From contig JAJPHF010000047.1 of assembly GCA_021325365.1 (NCBI GenBank), positions 1 through 28,701 of the forward strand: a DNA stretch of 28,701 nt. The letters run 5' to 3'. The notes under the pieces were generated by a model. It searched no databases, was not told the origin of the DNA, and saw only the letters and a list, made by a program, of their open reading frames with translations. Shown here piece by piece: positions 1 to 6,648 of this stretch (the stretch's first letter is position 1; each line of letters starts with the position of its first letter). A program made the translations under genes and the position numbers. This stretch comes from Pseudomonadota bacterium (GTDB lineage Bacteria > Chloroflexota > UBA6077 > JAJPHF01).

Positions 1-1
1 C

Positions 2-94
2 CGCAACGCCGCCGGCCAGCGGATCGACTGGCGCTTCACCACGGCCGATGCCCGGATCAAGCTCAAGCATCTCTACCCAGCGTTTCAGGTGTGA
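2..94 (+). pseudogene. C-terminal end of an IS630-family transposase (cut by window edge)
   Basis: An open frame enters from the left edge and stops at the TGA at 92-94. The 30 visible residues contain WRFTTADARIKLKHLYP. That is the typical tail of IS630-type DDE transposases, where a TADARIKL..LYP motif lies just before the stop. Only the tail is visible, so the catalytic residues and the state of the rest of the gene are unknown. The stop is 7 bp from the end of the convergent Uma2 gene, so the right end of the element must lie in or next to that gene's 3' end. Typed as a partial gene; it may be intact outside the window. Confidence 0.7.
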
Positions 95-101
95 CGGAGT
101 A

Positions 102-707
102 CTAGGTGCGCCCGAACAGCCGCGCCACCCGCACGGCGAACCCCGGCACCAGCGGCGACGTCAGCGTGTCGTCGGGCCCGAGCGTCGCCACCAATTGCAG
201 GGAAGCTACCTCTGATGCCCCCGCGGCTGCCCCACCGGCGCCGCGACGGCGATAGACTGCCACTGTCTGCTGCCGCCAGTCGAGCAGCCAGTACTCCTCC
301 ACGCCGAACGCCGAGTAAAGCTGTAGCTTCACCTCACGGTCGCGCCGCTCGTTCGCCGCGCCCGGCGACAGCACCTCGACCACCAGCTCGGGGGCGCCTC
401 GGAGGTGGCCGCCATCATCCAGGAGTACCGCCAGCCGTTCCTTGCTGATCCACAGGACGTCGGGGACCACGCCGTCGTGGTTGCTGAAGACGATGGCCGC
501 GCCGGGCAACACCTCGCCCAGACCTATCCGTGCATTCCAGTTAACCAATTCAGTGGTCGAGAAGGCACACGCTAGCTGGTGCTCGCGGCGCGGCGCCGTG
601 GACACGTACAGCTCCCCGTCGATGATCTCGTAGCGGCGCCACTCGTCGTACGGGAGGGCCTCCAGATCTTCGACTGTCCAGCGGCGGGGCGCGCGGGCTT
701 GGGCCAT
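102..707 (-). CDS. Uma2 family (DUF820) restriction-endonuclease-fold protein
   Basis: The 201-residue product has the Uma2/DUF820 layout. An N-terminal WTVEDLEALPYDEWRRYEIIDGEL segment is split here as WTVEDLEALP and YEIIDGEL; then come the acidic PDVLWIS strand, PELVVEVLSPG, and the downstream REVKLQLY..FGVEEYWLLD. These supply the PD...E-x-L...K residues of a PD-(D/E)XK nuclease fold. Uma2 proteins are abundant in Cyanobacteria, Chloroflexota and Deinococcota, often near mobile DNA, and mostly have no known role. The ATG at 707 follows GAGGA at a good distance. The length is normal, so the gene looks complete. Its stop lies 7 bp from the transposase stop on the other strand, so the last residues may have been set by the insertion. 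Confidence 0.85.
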   Translation of the reverse strand: MAQARAPRRWTVEDLEALPYDEWRRYEIIDGELYVSTAPRREHQLACAFSTTELVNWNARIGLGEVLPGAAIVFSNHDGVVPDVLWISKERLAVLLDDGGHLRGAPELVVEVLSPGAANERRDREVKLQLYSAFGVEEYWLLDWRQQTVAVYRRRGAGGAAAGASEVASLQLVATLGPDDTLTSPLVPGFAVRVARLFGRT

Positions 708-806
708 GTCACGTTCCTCGCGAGGGTTCGCGTCAGGCGGTAGTCGGCAGGCTCACCTGCCGGCAGTATACGCCTCGCGGCCGTACCCGGGGTGCCGGGC
801 CGCGCG

Positions 807-1385
807 TTACGGTGTCGGACCAGCCGGCACCGGCGTGGCCGTGCTGCCGCGGCCGACGCGGACGGTGCCCTGGTCCAGGTCGAACCAGTGCTGCTCGATC
901 GTGCTCAGGTCGCGGCCACGCACGGCGATCGCGATGGTGTCGCGCTCGGCGCCGGTCGTCTCGTTGTGGATGGCGAAGGCCGGCTCGATCTCCACCTCGC
1001 CCGGGCCGCGGACGTGGTCCGCCGCCAGGCGCACGTCGGGGCGCTCGCCCACCCGCCCCGCGTCGTGGCGATCGTACCGGTGGACGACCTCCTGGCCGTC
1101 GAAGATGCCGTAGAGCGTCCAGGCCTCGCCGTGGTGGTGGACGGGTGTCGAGTTGGCGCGCTGCTTCCGCAGCAGCGTGACGATGAAGCCGTGGTCGGGG
1201 TCCTGATACAACAGCCACGGGCCGCGGCCCTGGGCGAGCGCGCCCTGGTAGGGCGCGAGCGCGTCGGGGTTGGCCAGCAGGCGGCGCAGCGCCGCCGCCC
1301 CCGCTTCCAGCTGGGCCGCCTCGGGCGTCGGCTGGCTGAGCGCCGCCCGCAGATCGGCCACGAAGTCGTTTAGCTCATACCCCAT
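807..1385 (-). CDS. Cysteine-dioxygenase-like cupin protein
   Basis: The 192-residue product is a predicted small metal-dependent cupin. The region PVHHHGEAWTLYGIFDGQE resembles the first cupin motif of the cysteine dioxygenase type I superfamily, and FAIHNE supplies a later histidine, consistent with a three-histidine iron site. The ATG at 1385 is chosen because AGGAGG lies about 6 nt upstream; a longer open frame continues to 1628 but has no ribosome site and would run into the divergent promoter region. The substrate is unknown: thiols are known for the family, but no specificity residue can be read here. It is divergent from an HxlR-type regulator gene, which makes it a plausible target of that regulator. 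Confidence 0.75.
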   Translation of the reverse strand: MGYELNDFVADLRAALSQPTPEAAQLEAGAAALRRLLANPDALAPYQGALAQGRGPWLLYQDPDHGFIVTLLRKQRANSTPVHHHGEAWTLYGIFDGQEVVHRYDRHDAGRVGERPDVRLAADHVRGPGEVEIEPAFAIHNETTGAERDTIAIAVRGRDLSTIEQHWFDLDQGTVRVGRGSTATPVPAGPTP

Positions 1386-1452
1386 CGTCTGCCTCCTGCC
1401 TCGGCCGGCGCGTTGGCAATCCTGTCCCGGATCGGCGGGTCCGCGTGCAGGC

Positions 1453-1470
1453 CGGCGCGAGTATACCACG
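1453..1470 (-). promoter_or_regulatory. Candidate extended -10 promoter for the cupin gene
   Basis: On the minus strand TGGTATACT (1468-1460) is an extended -10 (TG-N-TATACT). No good -35 is seen. The start point would fall near 1453, giving a leader of about 70 nt before the ATG at 1385. Confidence 0.4.
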
Positions 1471-1583
1471 GCCACCCGGTCGCGCTGATACCCCCGCGTC
1501 CCGCGGACCACGGGACATGCGCCGCGCCGCGGGGGCGATCGTGCCGCAAACGTTTCGGGCGGCGGGTCCCCAAATCGGCCCGG

Positions 1584-1603
1584 CTTCGTGCTACTATACG
1601 AAG
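1584..1603 (+). promoter_or_regulatory. Palindromic operator candidate overlapping the -10 of the HxlR gene
   Basis: CTTCGT and ACGAAG form a perfect inverted repeat with an 8-nt centre that contains TGCTACTAT, an extended -10 for the plus strand, about 30 nt before the HxlR start. Read on the minus strand the same centre contains TATAGT, which could serve the cupin gene. HxlR proteins bind palindromes as dimers and often regulate themselves, so this is the natural operator candidate. Assignment is inference. Confidence 0.5.
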
Positions 1604-1626
1604 GTAAGGGCGGAGGCAACGCGACC

Positions 1627-1989
1627 ATGGGCGAACAGAGCGGTGACGAGCTTTGTCCGCGTTATCAGCGGGCTATCGACATCATCGGTAAGCGCTGGAC
1701 GTGCTTGATCCTCCGCGTGCTGCTGGCCGGGCCACGCCGTTTCGGGCAGATCGAGGACGTCGTGGGCGGGCTAAGCGCGCGTATGCTGTCCGAGCGCTTG
1801 AAAGAGCTTGAGGCCTGCGGCATCGTGGAGCGCCGCGTCTATCCCCAGACGCCGGTGCGCATCGAGTACACGCTGACCGAGAAGGGCCGGGGCTTGCAGC
1901 GCGCGCTCGACGAGCTGCAGCGTTGGGCCGACGCCTGGGCCGACGAGTGCGAAGCGCCGCCCCCCGAAGTGCTCGTCGAGCGCCACTAG
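1627..1989 (+). CDS. HxlR-family winged-helix transcriptional regulator
   Basis: The 120-residue product matches the HxlR (MarR-like) family over its whole length. It shows ELCPRYQRAIDIIGKRW, with the N-terminal cysteine (about C10) common in redox- or electrophile-sensing members, then the helix-turn-helix ending SARMLSERLKELEACGIV, and the wing RRVYPQTPVRIEYTLTEKG. The start at 1627 is preferred over the upstream in-frame ATG at 1588, because GGAGG lies 10 nt before it and 1588 falls inside the predicted -10/operator. It is transcribed away from the cysteine-dioxygenase-like cupin gene, 241 nt away, so regulation of that gene and of itself is the simplest reading. The inducer is unknown. 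Confidence 0.88.
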   Translation: MGEQSGDELCPRYQRAIDIIGKRWTCLILRVLLAGPRRFGQIEDVVGGLSARMLSERLKELEACGIVERRVYPQTPVRIEYTLTEKGRGLQRALDELQRWADAWADECEAPPPEVLVERH

Positions 1990-2015
1990 GGCGACCCCCG
2001 GCCTCGCTACCTAAT

Positions 2016-2041
2016 CAGGCGCCCCCTGCTCCTGGCGCCTG
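2016..2041 (+). terminator. Hairpin after the HxlR gene
   Basis: CAGGCGCC and GGCGCCTG are a perfect 8-bp inverted repeat with a 10-nt loop, 27 nt after the HxlR stop. No T-run follows, so it is either a T-less terminator or a chance palindrome. Confidence 0.4.
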
Positions 2042-2140
2042 TCCTATCGTACGCAGCAATCTCTCCCGGCCTGTCGTTCCCCGCGCCCGCATAAAGCACC
2101 GATCCCCGCCGCTCGGCCGCCGTCGCCCGGATCGCTCATT

Positions 2141-2170
2141 CTGACAAACGCTCCGGTCTGCTAGTAGCAT
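2141..2170 (+). promoter_or_regulatory. Candidate sigma70 promoter for mraY
   Basis: CTGACA (2141-2146) and TAGCAT (2165-2170) are separated by 18 bp and lie about 100 nt before the mraY start. The -35 matches consensus at 5 of 6 bases and the -10 at 4 of 6. Confidence 0.4.
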
Positions 2171-2222
2171 ATGCGAGTATGGGTGTGGCCTTGCTTCTGC
2201 AGGGGGTCAGCGTTTAGGGTAT

Positions 2223-2253
2223 GGGGCTGCCCGCAGGCGGGCGGCGAAACCCC
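2223..2253 (+). promoter_or_regulatory. GC-rich hairpin in the mraY leader
   Basis: GCCCGC and GCGGGC pair around a very short centre. The stem extends outward through CT/GG and, after a GAAA bulge, GGGG with CCCC. It ends 14 nt before the mraY ATG and just upstream of its GGAG ribosome site. The layout resembles the leader at 18705-18790, so it may be a dispersed repeat and not a specific regulator. Confidence 0.35.
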
Positions 2254-2267
2254 GACGGAGAGACCGC

Positions 2268-3245
2268 ATGCCAACCGCGCCCATCGCCTTCGCGCTCGTC
2301 GTGGGCGTGTTCACCTTCCTCGTGGGCCTGCTCATCGGCCGCCCGATCGTCATCGGGCTCGCCAAGCTGGGCGTCGGCAAAGCCATCAACCCCTGGGGGC
2401 CCGAGTCCCACCGGGTCAAGAGCGGCACCCCGACCATGGGCGGCGTCCTGATCGTCCTGAGCGTGCTGGCCGTGACGTTAGCCGTCAACCTCTCCATCGG
2501 CGGCCTCTCGATCCTCCTGCCCCTCGGCGTCATCGTGGCCGCCGCGCTCCTCGGCGCCTACGACGACTACCTGACCCTGGTGGGGCGCAAGAGCGAGGGC
2601 CTGTCGCCGCGTACGAAGATGGCCGGCCTGCTGCTGATCGCGGCCGTCGCGGCGTGGGTGCTCTACGACGAGCTAGGGCTGCGTGGCGTCTACCGGCCCG
2701 GCTCCCGCGAGCTGATCGACTTTGGCCTCTGGTATTTGCCGATTGCCATGTTCGTGATCGTCGGGACGGCCAACGCAGTAAACATCACCGACGGCGTGGA
2801 CGGTCTGGCGGCCAAGCTCCTGGCGATTGCCTTCTTCGCCTACGGCTTCATCTCGCTGCTCCAGGGCCAGGTCTTCCTGATGACGCTGGCCTTTACCGTG
2901 GTGGGCGCGGTGCTCGCGTTCCTCTGGTACAACGCCCACCCGGCCGAGGTGTTCATGGGCGACACGGGCTCGCTGGCGCTCGGCGCCGCGCTCGCCGTGG
3001 TGGCGCTCATGACCTCGCAGTGGCTGCTGCTGCCCGTGGTGGGCATCATCTTCGTCGTGGAGACGGCCTCGGTCATCATCCAGAAGGGCTACCGGCGCCT
3101 GAACCACGACAAGCGGCTCTTCCGCATGGCGCCGATCCACCACCACTTCGAGCTGTCCGGCTGGGCCGAGACGCAGGTGAGCGACCGCTTCTGGGTGCTC
3201 GGCCTCCTCGGCGCCATGCTCGGCATCGCCCTGGCCCTGCTCTAG
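2268..3245 (+). CDS. mraY: Phospho-N-acetylmuramoyl-pentapeptide-transferase (MraY)
   Basis: This integral membrane enzyme transfers phospho-MurNAc-pentapeptide from UDP to undecaprenyl phosphate, giving lipid I, the first membrane step of peptidoglycan synthesis. The 325-residue length is normal for the family. Diagnostic pieces are GTPTMGG near residue 53, the aspartate pair in YDDYLTLVGRKSEG (D99, D100), the NAVNITDGVDGLA loop near residue 165, MGDTGSLALG near 230, and the IHHHFE cluster near 290; about ten hydrophobic spans alternate with these. The ATG at 2268 has GGAG about 8 nt upstream. In most bacteria mraY sits inside a dcw cluster; here it stands alone and converges on ddl and murF, so only a fragment of the wall pathway is grouped. 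Confidence 0.95.
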   Translation: MPTAPIAFALVVGVFTFLVGLLIGRPIVIGLAKLGVGKAINPWGPESHRVKSGTPTMGGVLIVLSVLAVTLAVNLSIGGLSILLPLGVIVAAALLGAYDDYLTLVGRKSEGLSPRTKMAGLLLIAAVAAWVLYDELGLRGVYRPGSRELIDFGLWYLPIAMFVIVGTANAVNITDGVDGLAAKLLAIAFFAYGFISLLQGQVFLMTLAFTVVGAVLAFLWYNAHPAEVFMGDTGSLALGAALAVVALMTSQWLLLPVVGIIFVVETASVIIQKGYRRLNHDKRLFRMAPIHHHFELSGWAETQVSDRFWVLGLLGAMLGIALALL

Positions 3246-3310
3246 AGCCGCTTGCGCGCCAGCTGAGCAGCCAGCGGGCTGTCGGGGTGGGACTCGTGGC
3301 CGCCCACGGC

Positions 3311-3512
3311 CTGTGGCGCGGCATACGGCCAGCGCCACTGCCCCCGTGCCGGCGCTGGAGCCACCGGGAGGGCCGGCGCCGCGGGGGCGTGGGGCGCGGC
3401 ATACGGCCAGCGCCACTGCCCCCGCCCCGGAGCCGGAGCGACCGGTCGGGCCGGCGCCGCGGGGGCGTGGGGCGCCGAACACGGCCAGCGCTACTGCCCC
3501 CACCCTGGCGTC
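3311..3512. repeat. 78-bp tandem repeat, about 2.5 copies
   Basis: The mark GCATACGGCC starts at 3321 and again at 3399, and a diverged copy starts at 3477, so the period is exactly 78 bp. Units share a CAGCGCCACTGCCCCC segment and a GGGCCGGCGCCGCGGGGGC palindromic part. Because 78 is divisible by three, open frames run through it on both strands and give 26-residue peptide repeats, but no start region or family supports a gene. The array fills the space between the convergent mraY and ddl genes (3246-3571). It is flanked by imperfect inverted copies of CGCCAGCTGAGCAG (3257-3270 and 3519-3533). Confidence 0.8.
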
Positions 3513-3571
3513 GGCCGCCTGCTCAGCCTGGCGGCCGACCGCTATAGACGCCCGCGTCCCTCGTCAAGTGG

Positions 3572-4906
3572 CTAGCCCCGTTTGCCGCCCAGGCGGCTGC
3601 GCTGGAGCAGGTCCGTCTCGTACGAGTAGGTCGTGCGCTGCTTGTCGGCGTGGCGCTCCAGCGCGAGCGCCACCAGGCGGTCGACCAGCGCGGGGAACGA
3701 CACCCCGCTCGGCTCCCAGAGGTAGAACGACAGCGAGCCCGGCATCGTGTTGATCTCGTTCACGTATACCTGCTGCTCGTCCGGCGACACCAGGAAGTCC
3801 ACGCGCGCCACGCCCGCGCCGTCGATCGCGCGGAACGCCGCCACCGCCAGCGCCTGGATGCGCGCCGTCAGCCCCTCCGAGATCGGCGCGGGAATCAGCC
3901 GGCCCGCCGGCCCGGCGCCCTTCTGCCCTACCCTCCCCGGCCCACTTTCCCGGCGAAGGATGGCAGGAGACGGCTCCGCCATCCCCGGCCCTCCCCCTTC
4001 CCGCATCGGGAGGGGGGCGGGGGGGGTAGGTCCCTCCTTCGCCCCCCGCAGGTACTTGTCGGCGAAGCTCAGCACCCCCTCGCTCGGGATCGGCTGCTCG
4101 CACACCGAGGGGATAGGCTCGTCGTTCCCAAGCACCGCGCAGTTCACCTCGATGAGCGGCTCGACGGCGCGCTCGACCAGCACGCGGCGGCCGTAGCTGC
4201 ACGCCACCTCCAGCGCGAACCGCAGGTCCTCGCGGCTGCCCGCGCGGGCGACGCCGATGCTCGACCCCAGCACCGCGGGCTTCACGAACGCCGGGTAGCC
4301 GAGCGCCGCCTCGATCTCGTCCAGCACGCGGTCGGGATCGCGCTGGTACGCGGCGCGCGTGTAGCCGCGCGCCGCGACCACGGGCAGGCCCGCGGCCTGG
4401 AACGCGGCCTTCATCAGCAGCTTGTCCATGCCCACGGCCGCGGCGGCCACGCCCGCGCCCACGTAGGGCAGGTCGGCCAGCTCCAGCAGCCCCTGCAGCG
4501 TGCCGTCCTCCCCGTGCGTGCCGTGGACGGCGGGGAACACTACGTCGATCTCCGGCCCCGCGCCCCGCCGGAAGAGGCTCAGCCCGCCCCCATCGAGCCG
4601 CACGAGCGCCCGCTGGCTCGGCGCCGGCGCCAGGGCCACGCGCTCGACGCCCTCGAGACGCGTGGGCTCCTGGAACCTCGCCAGATTAACGTACACGCTC
4701 GGCTCCGGATGCTTGTCCGGCGCCATGTAGTGCGAATCGATGAGCGCTGGCCCGGTGAGCCACTCGCCTTGCTTGGTGATGTAGATCGGCACCAGCTCAT
4801 ACTTCTCGGCATCCGCCGCTGCCATGATTTGGTGCGCGGTGATGATCGAGACCTCGTGCTCCACCGAGCGGCTGCCGAAGATGACCGCCAGTCGCGTCTT
4901 CGCCAT
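3572..4906 (-). CDS. ddl: D-alanine--D-alanine ligase with an in-frame repeat-derived insertion
   Basis: This cytoplasmic ATP-grasp enzyme makes the D-Ala-D-Ala dipeptide that MurF adds to the peptidoglycan precursor. Visible motifs are the N-terminal GSRSVEHEVS (residues 11-20), HGTHGEDGTLQGLLE (128-142), MDK (160-162), KPAVLGSSIGVA (209-220), EVNCAVLG (253-260), RVDF (368-371) and the metal-binding NEINTMPG (383-390). The chosen ATG at 4906 begins the conserved MAKTRLAVIFG; an upstream ATG in the same frame would translate the palindromic repeat before the gene. The product is 444 residues, longer than usual (about 300-370). Residues ~291-329 are a Pro/Gly/Arg-rich insert between KYLRGAK and GAGPAGRLIPAPI, where relatives run straight on. 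All catalytic motifs remain, so the enzyme may still work. It follows murF (-) by 74 nt. Confidence 0.92.
   Translation of the reverse strand: MAKTRLAVIFGSRSVEHEVSIITAHQIMAAADAEKYELVPIYITKQGEWLTGPALIDSHYMAPDKHPEPSVYVNLARFQEPTRLEGVERVALAPAPSQRALVRLDGGGLSLFRRGAGPEIDVVFPAVHGTHGEDGTLQGLLELADLPYVGAGVAAAAVGMDKLLMKAAFQAAGLPVVAARGYTRAAYQRDPDRVLDEIEAALGYPAFVKPAVLGSSIGVARAGSREDLRFALEVACSYGRRVLVERAVEPLIEVNCAVLGNDEPIPSVCEQPIPSEGVLSFADKYLRGAKEGPTPPAPLPMREGGGPGMAEPSPAILRRESGPGRVGQKGAGPAGRLIPAPISEGLTARIQALAVAAFRAIDGAGVARVDFLVSPDEQQVYVNEINTMPGSLSFYLWEPSGVSFPALVDRLVALALERHADKQRTTYSYETDLLQRSRLGGKRG
3919..4040. mobile_element. MITE/REP-like palindromic element inside ddl
   Basis: The insert in ddl is bounded by inverted CCTACCC (3927-3933) and GGGTAGG (4024-4030). 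Outside these lies a short direct repeat CCTTC (3919-3923 and 4036-4040) whose copies are 117 bp apart, exactly 39 codons. Between them, on the coding strand, is a CCCTCCCGATGCGGGAAGGG-type hairpin typical of short dispersed palindromes. The pattern fits insertion of a small non-autonomous element with a 5-bp target duplication that kept the frame; the 5-bp repeat could also be chance. Confidence 0.55.
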
Positions 4907-4915
4907 GTCTGCTCC

Positions 4916-4981
4916 AGTGCCGAGTGCTGAGTGCTGCGTGCTAAGTAGGACGGCCCCGCTCAGCACTCAGCACTCGGCACT
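4916..4981. repeat. 21-bp perfect inverted repeat of AGTGCTG heptamers between murF and ddl
   Basis: Positions 4916-4936 are the exact reverse complement of 4961-4981, with a 24-nt spacer. Each arm is built from iterated AGTGCTG/CAGCACT units. The last codons of murF (SEEC and stop) and the leader of ddl lie in it. Such heptamer arrays are dispersed between genes in many bacteria. As RNA it would form a strong stem between the two co-directional genes, and might attenuate or stabilise the transcript. Confidence 0.8.
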
Positions 4982-6648
4982 CAGCACTCTTCACTGTATT
5001 GGTCCGGCAGGTCGTTCTCGAAGAGCACCACGTCGCCGGCGCTGACGAGACGGCCAAGCTGCGCCGTGGCCTCCTTCAGGCTAGGCACGACGAACAGCCG
5101 GTCGGGCGGGAAGCCCGCCGCGCGCGCGCCCGCGGCGATGGCCGCCGTGCGCCGCCGCCCGATCAGGATGACGTAGTCGCACACCGCCGCCGCCTCGCGC
5201 CCGAATTCGGCGTGGCGCTCGTCCAACCGCTCGCCCAGCTCCACCATGCCCGGCGTGACCAGCACCTTGCGGCCCGAAAACTCGCTCAGCACCGCCAGCG
5301 CGGCGCGCGCCCCCGCCGGGTTCGAGTTGTAGGCGTCGTCGATCACCGTCACGCCGCCCTGGCCGTGGATAAGCTGCAAGCGGTGGGCGACGGGCTCCAG
5401 GCCGCGCGCCGCCGCGGCGATCTCCGCCAGCGACAGGCCCAGCTCCAGGGCGACGGCCGTCGCGGCGAGCACGTTCGACACGTTGTGGCGCCCCAGCAGC
5501 GGCGACACAAACCGCGCCTCGCCGTGGCCGGCGGCGCGCACGGTGAACTCCGTCCCCTCCGTGCTCGTACGAATGTCCACCGCCGTCACCTCGGGCGTAC
5601 CGTCCGCGGCGTCCAGGCCGTACGTGCGGACCCGTACGTGGCGCGTCCGCGCGGCCAGCGTGCGGCAGCCCTCGTTGTCGGCGTTGAACACGGCCAGGCC
5701 GTCGGCCGGCAGCGCCTCGATCAGCTCGTACTTTGTCTTGGCGATGTTCTCGACCGACCCGAACCGCTCCAGGTGCTGCTCGCCGATCGCCGTCAGCACG
5801 CCGATGCGCGGCCGCGCGAGACGCGCCAGCTCGCGGATGTTGCCGCGCACGTAGGCGCCCATCTCGACGACGAACACCTGGTGCTCGGGCCGCAGGCCGC
5901 GCAGGACGGTGCGCGCGATGCCGATCGGCGTGTTCACGCTGCCCGTCGTCTTGCAGACGCGGTAGCGCGCGCCGAGCAGCGTCGCCAAGATCTCCTTCGT
6001 GCTCGTCTTGCCGTAGCTGCCCGTCACGCCGACCACGATCAGGTCGCCCCGCCGCCGCAGCCGCACGGTTGCCGCCTGCACGAGCGCCCACTTCGCCGTC
6101 GCCTGGAACGGCCACAGGATCAGCGTCGCGAAGGTGAGGTATGCTGCGGATACATAGCCGAATCCCGCCGCCCCCACCATGACGAGCAGCAGCGTGGCCC
6201 AGCCAGCCCCCGGCTCACGTAACCAGCCAGCGACGGCAGGCGCCAGCGTGACCGCCACGAGCGCGACTGCCAGCCCGGCAAGCAGCATCGCCTTCTTGGT
6301 CCACACCAGCGGCTTCTTTGCATCGCCGCGAGCACGCCCAAACCAGCCACGAAGAGCGGCCGCGAGAGTGAATGCAAAGCACTCCTGAGCAATGACCAGG
6401 GGCGTAGAATGCGTGATGATTCCTAGAATGCCGATCACTACGCCCACAACAATCAAGATGGCTGCTGCCTGCCATTGGTTGCGGGGCACACCGCGGCCGG
6501 GCGTGTCGCGCACCCAACGCCAGAACCGTGGCAGGTCGTACTCCTCGAGCTGCAGCACGTGCAGGAGCCGCCGCGCATCGATCGCGACGACGGCTAGCCA
6601 CGCGAGCATACCGGCCAGGAAGAGTGTCGTTGCGACTCCATCGCTCAC
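4981..6648 (-). CDS. murF: MurF-type Mur ligase with an N-terminal membrane domain
   Basis: MurF joins D-Ala-D-Ala to UDP-MurNAc-tripeptide using ATP. The ligase part is clear: P-loop GVTGSYGKTSTKE (207-219), VVEMGAYVRGN (260-270), the AIGEQHLERFGS loop (288-298), FNADNEGC (321-328), HNVSNVLAA and DDAYNSNPAGARAAL near the C-terminus. Before it lie about 200 extra residues with hydrophobic spans near 5-23, 59-78, 82-100, 119-142 and 150-180, so the enzyme is probably membrane anchored; usual MurF is soluble and ~450 residues, against 555 here. The start is the GTG at 6648, whose last bases overlap the TGA of the upstream hydrolase (GTGA), implying coupled translation. ddl follows, so substrate-making and substrate-using enzymes are adjacent. 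A MurF-like ligase with another amino-acid substrate cannot be excluded. Confidence 0.88.
   Translation of the reverse strand: MSDGVATTLFLAGMLAWLAVVAIDARRLLHVLQLEEYDLPRFWRWVRDTPGRGVPRNQWQAAAILIVVGVVIGILGIITHSTPLVIAQECFAFTLAAALRGWFGRARGDAKKPLVWTKKAMLLAGLAVALVAVTLAPAVAGWLREPGAGWATLLLVMVGAAGFGYVSAAYLTFATLILWPFQATAKWALVQAATVRLRRRGDLIVVGVTGSYGKTSTKEILATLLGARYRVCKTTGSVNTPIGIARTVLRGLRPEHQVFVVEMGAYVRGNIRELARLARPRIGVLTAIGEQHLERFGSVENIAKTKYELIEALPADGLAVFNADNEGCRTLAARTRHVRVRTYGLDAADGTPEVTAVDIRTSTEGTEFTVRAAGHGEARFVSPLLGRHNVSNVLAATAVALELGLSLAEIAAAARGLEPVAHRLQLIHGQGGVTVIDDAYNSNPAGARAALAVLSEFSGRKVLVTPGMVELGERLDERHAEFGREAAAVCDYVILIGRRRTAAIAAGARAAGFPPDRLFVVPSLKEATAQLGRLVSAGDVVLFENDLPDQYSEEC

Noticed and set aside
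3313..3753. Open frames with 26-residue peptide repeats on both strands between mraY and ddl
   Set aside because: They are produced by the 78-bp tandem repeat and overlap the end of ddl; there is no ribosome site and no recognisable domain.
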